Assembly (NCBI GenBank): GCA_022564995.1
Contig: JADFKK010000018.1
Coordinates: 1-45,432 of the forward strand
DNA from: Planctomycetota bacterium
Lineage (GTDB): Bacteria > Planctomycetota > Planctomycetia > Pirellulales > JADFKK01
Reading direction: 5' to 3'
DNA length: 45,432 nucleotides
Of this stretch, positions 7,720 to 15,770 are shown piece by piece. Below the pieces are notes generated by a model that saw only the letters and a program-made list of their open reading frames with translations, was not told where the DNA came from and made no database searches. The position numbers and the translations under genes are program-made. The number at the start of each line of letters is the position of its first letter. The first letter of the stretch is position 1.

Positions 7720-8982
7720 GTGAAGCAATTGTTTCTCACCATCCCGGTCAAGACCGACAGCGTCGAGATTTTCGGCTTCGGCGTGTTGCTGGCGATCTGG
7801 GCCGTGTTTTCGCTAGGGCTCATCGTTTATCTGGTTCGCCGACAGGGATGGGGCGCCGATACGCTTAGCTATCTGCCCTTACTGCTGCTGATCGGTGGGG
7901 CGATCTACGGATTGCCCATGCTGTTTCCCGAAGGGCTGCCGATTCGCGGTTATGGCGTGATGATGCTGTTGGCGGTCGTCTCGGGCGTGGCGCTGACCGT
8001 GTATCGTGCCCGGCTCGTGGGGCTTAAGGTCGAGATCATCTATTCGCTGGCGTTTTGGGTGTTCATCACGGGTATCGTCGGCGGGCGGCTGATGCACATC
8101 ATCAACTACTGGGACAATTATCGACACGGCGATGACGGCAAGTTGCGCACCTGGGGCGAAACGCTCAAGGCGATGCTCGACATCCCCAGCGGCGGGCTGG
8201 TCGTATTCGGGGCGCTGATCGCCGTGAGCATCATGCTGGCGATCTTCGTTCGCCGCAATCGGCTGCCGGGCCTGGCGCTGTGTGACTTGATCGCTCCCAG
8301 CATGGTCTTGGGGCTGGCCCTGGGCCGCATCGGCTGCCTGCTGAACGGTTGTTGTTATGGGGGCCTCTGCGAAGCTCCCTGGGCGGTTCAATTTCCGGCC
8401 GAAGCGCCGCCGTATCAGCATCACTTCAAGGCGGGCCAGATTCACGGCATTGTTTTGTCGGAGCGAGACGACGATTCGCCCGTCATCCGGCGGGTGATTC
8501 CCGGTTCCGTCGCCGAGATCGCGGGATTGGCGGAGGGTGACCGGATTCGGAAAATCGGCAATGTGGGCGTCGTTACCGTTGACATGGCAACACTTCGGCT
8601 GCGGCATGTACTCGGCGACGAATTCGACATCGCGACCGACCGCGGCACGGTGACGCTGTCGCCCGCGCGGCCCGAGCGCAGCCTGCCGGTCCACCCGACG
8701 CAGATCTATAGCGCCATCAATGCGTTGCTGCTCTGCCTGTTTCTGCTGGCCTATTATCCGTATCGGCGGCGCGACGGCGAGGTGTTTGCGCTGCTGCTAA
8801 CCCTTTATCCGATTTCGCGATATCTGCTGGAAATCATCCGAGCCGACGAAATCACCCGAGCCAGCGAAAGCGGCCTGACCCATGCGATGGCGATCAGCAT
8901 CGCCATCATCGTCGGCGTGACGGCGATGTGGTTTGTCATTCTTCGCCGACCGGTAGGCACGGTCTTTCCCAAGGCTGTGTAA
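7720..8982 (+). CDS. lgt: Prolipoprotein diacylglyceryl transferase with PDZ-like insertion
   Basis: 420 residues from a GTG at 7720, much longer than the usual 260-300 for Lgt. Lgt transfers diacylglycerol from phosphatidylglycerol to the lipobox cysteine of prelipoproteins in the inner membrane. Family marks: GIVGGRLMHIINYW, GRIGCLLNGCCYG (near residues 200-213), HPTQIYSAINALLL (near 325) and RYLLEIIRADE. Between the GCCYG segment and HPTQ lies an extra soluble segment (about 240-320): VIRRVIPGSVAEIAGLAEGDRIRKIGNVGV, which reads as a PDZ domain core. The insertion sits where the periplasmic loop should be. An N-terminal extension of about 60 residues adds further membrane helices. Confidence 0.93.
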   Translation: MKQLFLTIPVKTDSVEIFGFGVLLAIWAVFSLGLIVYLVRRQGWGADTLSYLPLLLLIGGAIYGLPMLFPEGLPIRGYGVMMLLAVVSGVALTVYRARLVGLKVEIIYSLAFWVFITGIVGGRLMHIINYWDNYRHGDDGKLRTWGETLKAMLDIPSGGLVVFGALIAVSIMLAIFVRRNRLPGLALCDLIAPSMVLGLALGRIGCLLNGCCYGGLCEAPWAVQFPAEAPPYQHHFKAGQIHGIVLSERDDDSPVIRRVIPGSVAEIAGLAEGDRIRKIGNVGVVTVDMATLRLRHVLGDEFDIATDRGTVTLSPARPERSLPVHPTQIYSAINALLLCLFLLAYYPYRRRDGEVFALLLTLYPISRYLLEIIRADEITRASESGLTHAMAISIAIIVGVTAMWFVILRRPVGTVFPKAV

Positions 8983-8989
8983 CAAGGGT

Positions 8990-9018
8990 TTGACAGGCCA
9001 GCGGGAACGCGGGAAGAT
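8990..9018 (+). promoter_or_regulatory. Candidate promoter for the sigma/anti-sigma pair
   Basis: TTGACA (8990-8995), a 17-bp spacer and GAAGAT (9013-9018, 3 of 6). It lies immediately after the lgt stop, which would separate the sigma-factor operon from lgt. The -10 is weak. Confidence 0.35.
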
Positions 9019-9059
9019 AGAGTGGTCGATTGATAAGGTCATTCGACATTTCGGAACTT

Positions 9060-9101
9060 ATGAGCGCCCGTCCCCGTCCAAACCCCATGAAGCGGTTGTG
9101 A
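9060..9101 (+). promoter_or_regulatory. Possible 13-codon leader ORF overlapping the sigma-factor start
   Basis: An ATG at 9060 opens a 13-codon frame ending in TGA at 9099-9101. That stop overlaps the GTG (9098-9100) that I take as the sigma-factor start, giving a GTGA overlap typical of translational coupling. It is too short to judge coding potential. Confidence 0.25.
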
Positions 9102-9661
9102 AAGACGACGCACAGCTAATCTGCGAGGCCCTGGCGGGCGATTCGTCGTCATTCGGCGAATTGGTCACCCGCCACCAAGACCGGCTCTACAACACGATGG
9201 TCCACGTCGTGGGCTCGGCGGACGATGCGCGCGACGTCGTGCAGGACGCCTTTGTGCAGGCGTTCGTCAAGCTGGACACCTTCAAAAGCAATTCCGCGTT
9301 TTACACCTGGCTGTACCGCATCGCCTTCAACCTGGGGATCAGTCACCTGCGGCGCAAAAAGCCGACCGTCTCGATCGACAAACTACAGGAAGACACCGGC
9401 AGCGAGCCGACCGACGCCGACGACGCGCCCAGCGATCGCATCGAACAGCAAGAGCGTGCCGGTCAGGTTCACGAGGCCCTCGCTCAACTGAGCGAAGAAC
9501 ATCGCAGCGTGCTCGTGCTGCGCGAAATGGAGGATCGCACGTACGAGGAGATCAGCGCGATCCTCGATGTGCCCGTCGGCACGGTGCGAAGTCGATTGCA
9601 CCGTGCTCGGATCCAACTGAGAGACCAGTTGAAAGAAGTTTTGCAGGAAGATCTGTCGTAG
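9098..9661 (+). CDS. ECF-family RNA polymerase sigma factor
   Basis: 187 residues from the GTG at 9098. It directs RNA polymerase to a regulon normally gated by its anti-sigma partner. Region 2 is clear (LVTRHQDRLYNTMVHVVGSADDARDVVQDAFVQAFVKL, then FYTWLYRIAFNLGISHLRRKK). Region 4 follows (LSEEHRSVLVLREMEDRTYEEISAILDVPVGTVRSRLHRAR). The open frame extends to a TTG at 8990, but that codon lies in a TTGACA promoter-like motif and the extra residues have no family character. The anti-sigma gene starts 8 bases downstream, so the two are an operon. Confidence 0.93.
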   Translation: MKDDAQLICEALAGDSSSFGELVTRHQDRLYNTMVHVVGSADDARDVVQDAFVQAFVKLDTFKSNSAFYTWLYRIAFNLGISHLRRKKPTVSIDKLQEDTGSEPTDADDAPSDRIEQQERAGQVHEALAQLSEEHRSVLVLREMEDRTYEEISAILDVPVGTVRSRLHRARIQLRDQLKEVLQEDLS

Positions 9662-9668
9662 GAACCCT

Positions 9669-11039
9669 ATGAACGAATTGTCTCCACAAGAACGCATCGA
9701 AGAACAGATCAGCGCCTATCTCGACGGCGAATTGTCGGCCGACGAGGCGGCCAGCGTCGAGCAGTTACTCACCGATCGCGACGATCTGCGCCGATTGCAC
9801 GACGAGATGCTGGCGGTGCGTGCTCGTCTTAAAGCGCTCTATCGACACCGGCTTGATGCGGATTTCTCCGAGCACGTATTGCGACGGGCCGAGCGGGCCG
9901 TATTGTCGCGGCCCGCGTCTCAGGCCGGCCCGCCAGCCGACGAGTCGATCCAGAAAACGGGCGAAGCCTCCGACAACGGAGCGGCGCCCAGCGTGCGGCT
10001 GCCGCGGCCTTTCTCCAACGCCCGCAGCTGGCTGTGGGCGGGCCTCGCCGTGGCGGCGGCCGTTGTGTTATACGTCAATCAACCCGGCGAAGATGAATTG
10101 CAGGATAAAACGGCTGGCGACCAACGCCTGGCGGCACGCAGCGGCAAAGAAGCTATGCCCGCCCAAGCCGATTCATTGGAGCCGACCGACTCAGCTTTCA
10201 AAGCCATCGCCCCAGACGAGGCGTTGACGATTGAGCAGGTCGCCAAGCCACAATCGCCGCTGGTGCGGAAAACACGGAAGCTTGCTACTGTGAAAAGTCC
10301 CTTGGCAAAGGCAGGCGGCGCGGGCGGCAGACAAGCCGATCGATTCTTCGAGAATCGTGACAGCAAGAAATTCAGCGGCGAAAAGCAGAATGTCGTGCAG
10401 CACGATTTTCTTGTCAGCCGTCAGGTGGCCCAGGCGGGCGTTGTCGAGCGGTTATTGGCCGAAAACAAGATTGTGATGAAAAAAAACGACCCCGGGAATG
10501 CAAAGCCGGTTGGATCGGCTGACGGCCCGCAGCCGCGTTCGCTGGCGGGCGGTCCGACCAAGAATGCACGCCAGCAGTTCGACGTGATTTACGTCGAGGG
10601 TTCGCCCCAGCAGGTCGAGGCCATTTTGTCGGCCCTGCGTTCGCAGCCCGGCGTTTCACAGCCGAATGCTGACGCTGCAAAGGCCGACCACACAGCGCCT
10701 CTCGCGGATGCGACCAAGAAAGCCAAGTTGGAGTCAACATTCATAGCAGGGCGGGCCTGGCGCGACGCCGGCGAAGCGCGATTGTTAACCAAAAACTACC
10801 GCAATCGCCCCATTCCGGAAGCTGCACCGCAAAAGAAGGCCGATGGCGATCTGGGTCTCAAAAAGGGCGACAGAGAGCATGAGGAGCTCGCGGCTGGTAG
10901 ACAGATCGATCGCGACGCCCTGCCGGAAACCGTCGCTTCAAAAGATGCGCCGGCGCTCGTAACGATCAAGCTCGTCTTACGCCTCGTCGACACAGCAAAC
11001 GGAAAGCCGCCCGCGCCCAGCGCCAAGCCGAGCGACTGA
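9669..11039 (+). CDS. Transmembrane anti-sigma factor
   Basis: 456 residues. The N-terminus (EEQISAYLDGELSADEAASVEQLL...LRRLHDEM) is the anti-sigma fold of zinc-finger type, but the HxxxCxxC zinc ligands are absent, so it is a zinc-free variant. One membrane helix follows (about 116-135, SWLWAGLAVAAAVVLYV). The long extracytoplasmic part is low complexity, Lys/Ala-rich, with a short conserved-looking block (FDVIYVEGSPQQVEAILSALRSQPGV, near 300). It lies 8 bases after the sigma factor, and its AGGAA ribosome binding site overlaps the sigma-factor stop codon. It probably holds the sigma factor at the membrane until a periplasmic signal; the signal is not evident. Confidence 0.85.
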   Translation: MNELSPQERIEEQISAYLDGELSADEAASVEQLLTDRDDLRRLHDEMLAVRARLKALYRHRLDADFSEHVLRRAERAVLSRPASQAGPPADESIQKTGEASDNGAAPSVRLPRPFSNARSWLWAGLAVAAAVVLYVNQPGEDELQDKTAGDQRLAARSGKEAMPAQADSLEPTDSAFKAIAPDEALTIEQVAKPQSPLVRKTRKLATVKSPLAKAGGAGGRQADRFFENRDSKKFSGEKQNVVQHDFLVSRQVAQAGVVERLLAENKIVMKKNDPGNAKPVGSADGPQPRSLAGGPTKNARQQFDVIYVEGSPQQVEAILSALRSQPGVSQPNADAAKADHTAPLADATKKAKLESTFIAGRAWRDAGEARLLTKNYRNRPIPEAAPQKKADGDLGLKKGDREHEELAAGRQIDRDALPETVASKDAPALVTIKLVLRLVDTANGKPPAPSAKPSD

Positions 11040-11091
11040 CAACGGCCAGTTTATTTTTTGACGAGTCTTAAGAGCCTGTCCCAGAACCTTC

Positions 11092-11140
11092 GTGGCACCG
11101 GCGTCTCGCCGGTGTTTCACGGGCGGGACGCCCGCGCCAC
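11092..11140. repeat. BIME-like pair of inverted REP hairpins
   Basis: The left unit (11092-11114) is GTGGCACCGGCG-TCT-CGCCGGTG, itself a hairpin. The right unit (11120-11140) is the inverted, slightly diverged partner, CGGGCG-GGA-CGCCCGCGCCAC. Two inverted REP-like hairpins joined by a 5-nt linker match the BIME layout. Confidence 0.8.
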
Positions 11141-11200
11141 TAGGAAACCCTCGGTATGGGGATGGTCTCTAAGAATTGGGGCGGACTGTCTCAGGAATAG

Positions 11201-11265
11201 TAACCCGATGCGTAAGCGAGGATTGTCGCAGATTCACGCTTCTTCCTCGCTCACGCTTCGGGTTA
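11201..11265. repeat. 22-bp inverted repeat
   Basis: Left arm 11201-11222 (TAACCCGATGCGTAAGCGAG...) pairs with right arm 11244-11265 at 20 of 22 positions, with a 21-nt loop. The sequence differs from the neighbouring BIME, so a second dispersed palindrome family landed in the same gap. Confidence 0.75.
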
Positions 11266-11423
11266 CCATGGCGTGATTCAACCTCATTATTAAGCTTTGA
11301 AGGCGCATCAGGCTTCCGCTCCCCTACTGACAGCGTCGCCAAGCCGAGTTAGACTACCGGCACGTTTCGCTAGTTCGCACATCGCAGCCGGCAAACGTCT
11401 CGGTTAATAAGGAACGAACCCAC

Positions 11424-11639
11424 ATGGCTGATGTTAGAATTCGCGTGCGTCCCAACGGCCCGCTGTTGGTGGAAGGGTCGTTTGATTTGGTCGATTCGGC
11501 CGATGCCACCTTCCCTTCAAACAAGGATAAGCCGGTCGTTGCGCTATGCCGCTGTGGCACGTCCGAGAACGCTCCGTTTTGCGACGGTTCGCACAATCGC
11601 AGTGGATTCAAGTCGGAGCCGCTGGCGCCGAGCGAATGA
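11424..11639 (+). CDS. CDGSH iron-sulfur domain protein
   Basis: 71 residues. The motif CRCGTSENAPFCDGSH (residues 42-57) provides the three Cys and one His that hold a redox-active 2Fe-2S cluster in CDGSH/mitoNEET-type proteins. Small single-domain bacterial versions are usual at this length. An AAGGA sequence lies upstream of the ATG. It stands alone between repeats; its partner is unknown. A palindromic repeat follows 30 bases after the stop. Confidence 0.93.
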   Translation: MADVRIRVRPNGPLLVEGSFDLVDSADATFPSNKDKPVVALCRCGTSENAPFCDGSHNRSGFKSEPLAPSE

Positions 11640-11668
11640 GCGCTGGGGTGGCCTTCGCGACGTATTGC

Positions 11669-11690
11669 GCGACCAATGGTCGCGGCTTTA
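11669..11690. repeat. Palindromic GCGACCA-n-TGGTCGC-type repeat, copy 2
   Basis: GCGACCAATGGTCGC followed by GGCTTTA, the same element as 5199-5220 with two centre bases changed. It lies 30 bases after the CDGSH stop codon. Confidence 0.7.
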
Positions 11691-11710
11691 CAAGTTTGAA
11701 CATGCGCGCA

Positions 11711-11742
11711 AAAAAACCGCCGCGGGGGTCAATCCGCGGCGG
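11711..11742 (-). terminator. Terminator of the HTH-receiver gene
   Basis: A perfect 9-bp GC stem (11717-11725 with 11734-11742, CCGCCGCGG) and an 8-nt loop. On the minus strand it is followed by six T (11711-11716). It lies 76 bases past the stop of the minus-strand gene at 11818. Confidence 0.85.
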
Positions 11743-11817
11743 GTTGGTATAGGAACGGCGAATTATCGCTGAACTGAAAAAAGCTCCGATTCACGTTTTC
11801 GTGTTTTGAACCTCTCC

Positions 11818-12390
11818 TCAGACAAGCTCTTTGCGGGCACCGATGAGTGTGCGAAGCCGTTCGGCCAACAGGGCCGCATCGAACGGTTTCTTGAACGTCT
11901 CATTGATGCTCGATCGATCGAACGTGGCTGTGCTGCCGTCGTCGGGCAGCAGGGCGATCAGAATCACGTCGGCGAACTCACTGTTCCGACGCAGATTCTG
12001 ACAGATTTGCAGCGATTCGACCTTGCCGATCGAGAAGTCGACAATGATGCAGTCGGGGTGGAAACTCTCCGACTGAATGCCGGCCTCGAAACCGCTGGCG
12101 GCGGTCGCAACCTTGAATGACCTCTCGATTGGCAATTCTCGCTTGACGTTTTCGATCAACACCTGATCCTGGGCCACGATCAAGACTTTGGCCAGCGCCT
12201 CGTCTTCCAGATCGCCCAGCGGCATTCCATGCTCTTTGAGGAATTTGATCAAATACTCACGCGGGATGCGACGGTCTTGAGATCCAGGAATACGGTATCC
12301 CTTGAGGCGTCCCGAGTCGAACCACTTGCTGACCGTGCGCGGGGCTACTTTACAGATCTTGGCGACCTGTCCGGTTGTGAAGACCTTCAT
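11818..12390 (-). CDS. MerR/excisionase-type HTH fused to receiver-like domain
   Basis: 190 residues. The N-terminal domain (MKVFTTGQVAKICKVAPRTVSKWFDSGRLKGYRIPGSQDRRIPREYL) is a winged HTH of the excisionase/MerR-like kind. From about residue 67 a response-regulator receiver fold follows (KVLIVAQDQVL; FHPDCIIVDFSIG with the phosphoacceptor-position Asp; ETFKKPF with the conserved Lys-Pro). One residue of the usual acidic pair appears lost (VAQD instead of VDDE), so phosphorylation is uncertain. The start at 12390 has GGAGAG upstream. It probably regulates transcription in response to a kinase or as a constitutive factor; no kinase is adjacent. Confidence 0.85.
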   Translation of the reverse strand: MKVFTTGQVAKICKVAPRTVSKWFDSGRLKGYRIPGSQDRRIPREYLIKFLKEHGMPLGDLEDEALAKVLIVAQDQVLIENVKRELPIERSFKVATAASGFEAGIQSESFHPDCIIVDFSIGKVESLQICQNLRRNSEFADVILIALLPDDGSTATFDRSSINETFKKPFDAALLAERLRTLIGARKELV

Positions 12391-13449
12391 CGTAGGCTCT
12401 CCATGACTTCTCTTATGAATCGGAACTCTGCCTTGTCAGCAGCGACTGGCTGCCGGCCAAAGCGTCATTGCCCCTTGCTCGCGACACATCGTGGCCCTGC
12501 CGTTCCTGATCTCGCTGCGGGCGAGACTAACTGGGCAATTCGCAAACATCTGGGTCGGGGCTTTTACGTTCTCCGCTTCGTAAATGGCTGAGGCTCAGTT
12601 CCTTCTGATCCGTGCCGCAAATATGACATCGGCAAGCGTGGCATCCGGAAACCGGTGAAAATCCATAAAATAGGGAACCTTGCATTTGTTCCCTGCATCG
12701 TGGACCACCGCCAACGGCGGACTAACCACTTCGTCAACATCACGCACAGAGGACGCGCAGAGAGCCGATTGGGCCGCAAGAAACGGCAAAACGGCTCAAT
12801 CAGGAATGTAATCCTTCTTGGCAGGTCCCCCCTGCTGCCTGTCTCCCGACGCGCCACTGGCGTGAAGAGAAACAGACCTTACGAAAGTTAACTTCGTGAA
12901 AAACAGGCCAGACACTTTAGAAACTTTCACCAGTCATAGCGAACACTCAGGTTCCGACGACCATGCGGAAGCCACCAGCCGTCGCGGTATGGCGGTCTGG
13001 GACGGCACAAAGCGTTGTGCGCAATCACGTTAACGACGAGCAATGGGCGGCGTGTGCCGTTTAACGCCGGCCGGCCGGATGCGAGAAATTTTCGTCGTGA
13101 GTAGCACAGGCCAGAGAGACAGCTTGGGGAGACGAGCACGGAGCCTGACGACTGTGACGATTGCGACGGCGACGATGGAGACGGCCGTGGCAATGTCGAA
13201 ATCCGAATTCCCAAGCAAGTCCGAAGTCGGAAAGGCCTTGTTGACTAATCGAAATCTAGACGCCTGGCTACTGAGACAGGGGGGAAATACTCCTGGGCAT
13301 GCGTCGTCGCGACTTGTGTCGCATTCGATCGGCGCGCTGGAGGGCGCAAGGAATGCAGGCGACGCCGAAGAGGGCTCGCGTTTCACGCACCGCACCGTGT
13401 GCAGCAGGCGAGGTGATCTCGAACAATTTACGTTCGTCTTCCGGCCGCT
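12391..13449. other. About 1 kb without a recognisable gene
   Basis: Several open frames cross this region on both strands, but none has a convincing start, family motif or uniform codon use. A perfect 10-bp palindrome AAGTTAACTT sits at 12885-12894 inside a slightly longer imperfect dyad. An Asp-codon-rich stretch near 13145-13190 has no start codon. I see no RNA gene. Confidence 0.5.
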
Positions 13450-14157
13450 TCAAGCACGCGTCCGTCGACGCCGCATCAGCCCCATTCCCGACAGCGAGAA
13501 AATCGCGGCGACCAACAGAGCCAGACTCGTCGGCTCGGGAATGGCTGGCTCGATGCCGACGTTGAAACTGTAGGTTCGACCGAGATCTGACCAATTGGCG
13601 TTCGCAGCTAGCGGAGCCGGCAGTGCGCCGGCATCCGGAATCTGGTTGCCTTGCTGAATGTAATCCGCGCTTCCGTCGCCAAACGGAACGATCCGACCAC
13701 TCTGATGGAACGCCGCGACCAATTGCTCACCGTCATTGACGGTGACCGTCGGGTTCTCACCGCCAACGGTAAAACTCGCGTTGTTAAGGCCAAGCACGGT
13801 CTGAATCGGATCACCGACGGCCAGCACGCTGTAGTTAGCGCCGCCACCGACTCCCGCGCCGTTGTAAATGGCAACGTACGGAGTCAACACGCCGACCGGA
13901 AAGTCAGCGTCGCCCCAGAAATTGACTTCCGTTATCTTCCAGCTTTCAGCACTGCCAGAGCCGTTCACATAGGCGTCCGTGTCAAAGGCGTACGTAATGT
14001 TACCTCCGTTGGCGCCGTCGGGACCGCCAAGGTCGGTCACCGCTTGCCCCGAGGCCGCATCGTCGCCGATGTAGATCGTCTCTGCCATCGATAGCTGGAG
14101 GGGAAACCCAAGCACAAGGGTGAGCACGGCGGCCAAGCGAACAATCGAGGAACTCAT
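13450..14157 (-). CDS. PEP-CTERM secreted protein
   Basis: 235 residues from the ATG at 14157, preceded by GGGAGTG. A signal peptide (MSSSIVRLAAVLTLVLGF...SMA) leads into a beta-rich mature region. The C-terminus has AIPEPTS, a hydrophobic helix and RRRRTRA. The region before the sorting signal (VPFGDGSADYI...WSDLGRTYSFNV) is shared with the PEP-CTERM proteins at 19882-20601 and 41696-42370, so the three are paralogues of one secreted family of unknown function. A promoter with an adjacent dyad lies about 80-140 bases upstream (14235-14297). Confidence 0.88.
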   Translation of the reverse strand: MSSSIVRLAAVLTLVLGFPLQLSMAETIYIGDDAASGQAVTDLGGPDGANGGNITYAFDTDAYVNGSGSAESWKITEVNFWGDADFPVGVLTPYVAIYNGAGVGGGANYSVLAVGDPIQTVLGLNNASFTVGGENPTVTVNDGEQLVAAFHQSGRIVPFGDGSADYIQQGNQIPDAGALPAPLAANANWSDLGRTYSFNVGIEPAIPEPTSLALLVAAIFSLSGMGLMRRRRTRA

Positions 14158-14234
14158 GTAGTCACTCCCGGATGAAAGGGTAAAAACCTGTCTCCGCACC
14201 GAAGCGCGCGAAAACCGACAAGATCACTCCAACC

Positions 14235-14297
14235 AAAATAAACCGAAGAACCATCAAAGTCAAACAAATAATTCGACATTTTCCTGGGATTGTCGAA
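14235..14297 (-). promoter_or_regulatory. Promoter with dyad operator for PEP-CTERM gene
   Basis: Minus strand: TTGACT (14258-14263), a 17-bp spacer and TATTTT (14235-14240), about 78 bases before the ATG. Immediately upstream is the dyad TTCGACA-N12-TGTCGAA (arms 14272-14278 and 14291-14297). The 47 bases 14251-14297 match 20901-20947 at 42 positions, with identical dyad and -35 spacing. Confidence 0.6.
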
Positions 14298-15618
14298 AAA
14301 AGTGGAAATCTGGAAAAACACCGCAGTTTGCGAGGGAAAACTTTCGCCGGCGAAGCCGAAAACCTCGCAGTTTCGGTACGCACAACCCGATCGATGGGGC
14401 GATGGGCGTGATCCGGCGGAAGCGTGGCCATCCCGAATAATTCACGGGTTGATGAACTGACGCGCCAGCGGAAAACAGAATTCGCTTGCGCGGCACGACG
14501 CGAAATCCATTCTGGCCCTCGGTGACTCGAATCGTCGAGTCCAGCGGCACCTCTTTGAGCGTCTGTTGCGCGCCGTCGATCGGCCAGGTGATCGTGACGC
14601 GCTCGATCCGCGCGGCCTTGCCCAGCCCGATCTCCTGCCGCAGGGGCGATCCGCCAAAGCTGCTGACGGCGCCGACGGCGCGGTGGATGACTCGAGCCCC
14701 GCCTGCTTCGTCGCGGACCTCGACTTCGATTCGCGCGCCAATCGCGGCGCGATTCGACTTGGTTCCCACCAGCCGCACGACCAGATGGTGATTGCCGTGT
14801 CCCGGGTTGAGGAACAGGGCGTTGTGAAATTTGTCTCCGGGAAGAAAACCGCCGAGCTGATGGTAGATGTCTTGGTCGCCGTCATTGTCGATGTCGGCAA
14901 AGGCCACTCCGTGCCCTTTCTGCAGGTGGCCCAGTCCGCCGGAAAACGTGACGTTTTGAAATCGCCGGCCGGCGTCGTTGCGGAGCATTACGTTGGGCAT
15001 CAGCGCCCCGTAGTCGGGCTCGCCCGTGGCCAGGTAAATGTCGAGAAATCCGTCGTTGTCCAAATCGCCGAAGTTGGCCCCCATGGGAAGAAACGGCCGA
15101 ACGAGCCCGACGCGCGACGTCACATCCTCAAAGCGAACCCGGCCCGCCGCGTCCTTGCCGAGATTGAGATACAGCCGTGGCGAGACGCCCTTATGCGGCA
15201 GCCCGCGAGCCTCGGCCATCAGATCGCCGGTGTCGGTCCGATAGGCCGCCACAAACAAATCGAGCCAGCCGTCGTTGTTGTAATCGAAGAACCAGGTGGC
15301 AAAGCTGTATCCGGTCGGCCCCTGCACGCCGAGGGATTCCGCCACGTCGGTGAAGCGAACGTCGCCATCGACTAGCCCGTCGTTGCGATACAACCGGTTG
15401 CGACCGACGTTGGAGACGTACAAGTCCAAATCGCCGTCGTTATCGAAGTCACCCACGGCGACGCCCTTACAGAAGCGGTCGTTCGTGACGCCGGCCGCGC
15501 GGGCAATGTTGGTGAAGGTCCAGTGGCCGTTGGCACCGGGCCCGTTATTGCGAAACAACTGACACGGATAATTGCCGCCGCTGCCGGGCGCCACGTCGAC
15601 TCGGGACTCACTGCCCAC
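14260..15618 (-). pseudogene. 5'-truncated CRTAC1-type FG-GAP/ASPIC-UnbV protein
   Basis: The frame encodes the second half of a CRTAC1-like beta-propeller: repeated calcium-binding FDNDGDLDLY-type loops (GDFDNDGDLDLYVSN, FDYNNDGWLDLFVA, GDLDNDGFLDIYLA, ADIDNDGDQDIY). An ASPIC/UnbV domain follows (NRAAIGARIEVEVRD...WPIDGAQQTLKEV). In-frame sequence continues upstream to about 15690 (AAWGDFDGDGDLDLFVG) but has no ATG, GTG or TTG before overlapping the preceding gene. An ATG at 15746 is in another frame. The roughly 200 N-terminal residues usual for this family are missing. The last 55 or so codons, past about 14440, look non-coding and overlap the promoter of the next gene; a one-base shift near 14475 would give a stop at 14442. 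Probably a decayed paralogue of the neighbouring gene. Confidence 0.65.
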
Positions 15619-15770
15619 GAACAGGTCCAGATCACCATCGCCGTCGAAGTCGCCCCAGGCCGCGGGCTGGGGAATCGCCGGCTCGCCGAAGAAATCGCCA
15701 AACGCCTGCAGGAGCGCGAATAGGCCGCTACTACCTCTTTGACCATGACCAACTTGGCGCGGCGAGCGGC

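Larger units (their letters stand above)
11040..11423. other. Intergenic region with two palindromic elements
   Basis: No gene between the anti-sigma factor and the CDGSH gene. The space is largely two unrelated palindromic elements (11092-11140 and 11201-11265), described separately. Confidence 0.65.

Noticed and set aside
13043..13573. A plus-strand ORF covering the gene-free kilobase and the end of a PEP-CTERM gene
   Set aside because: Its C-terminal part is the complement of the PEP-CTERM tail and the rest has no coding character.
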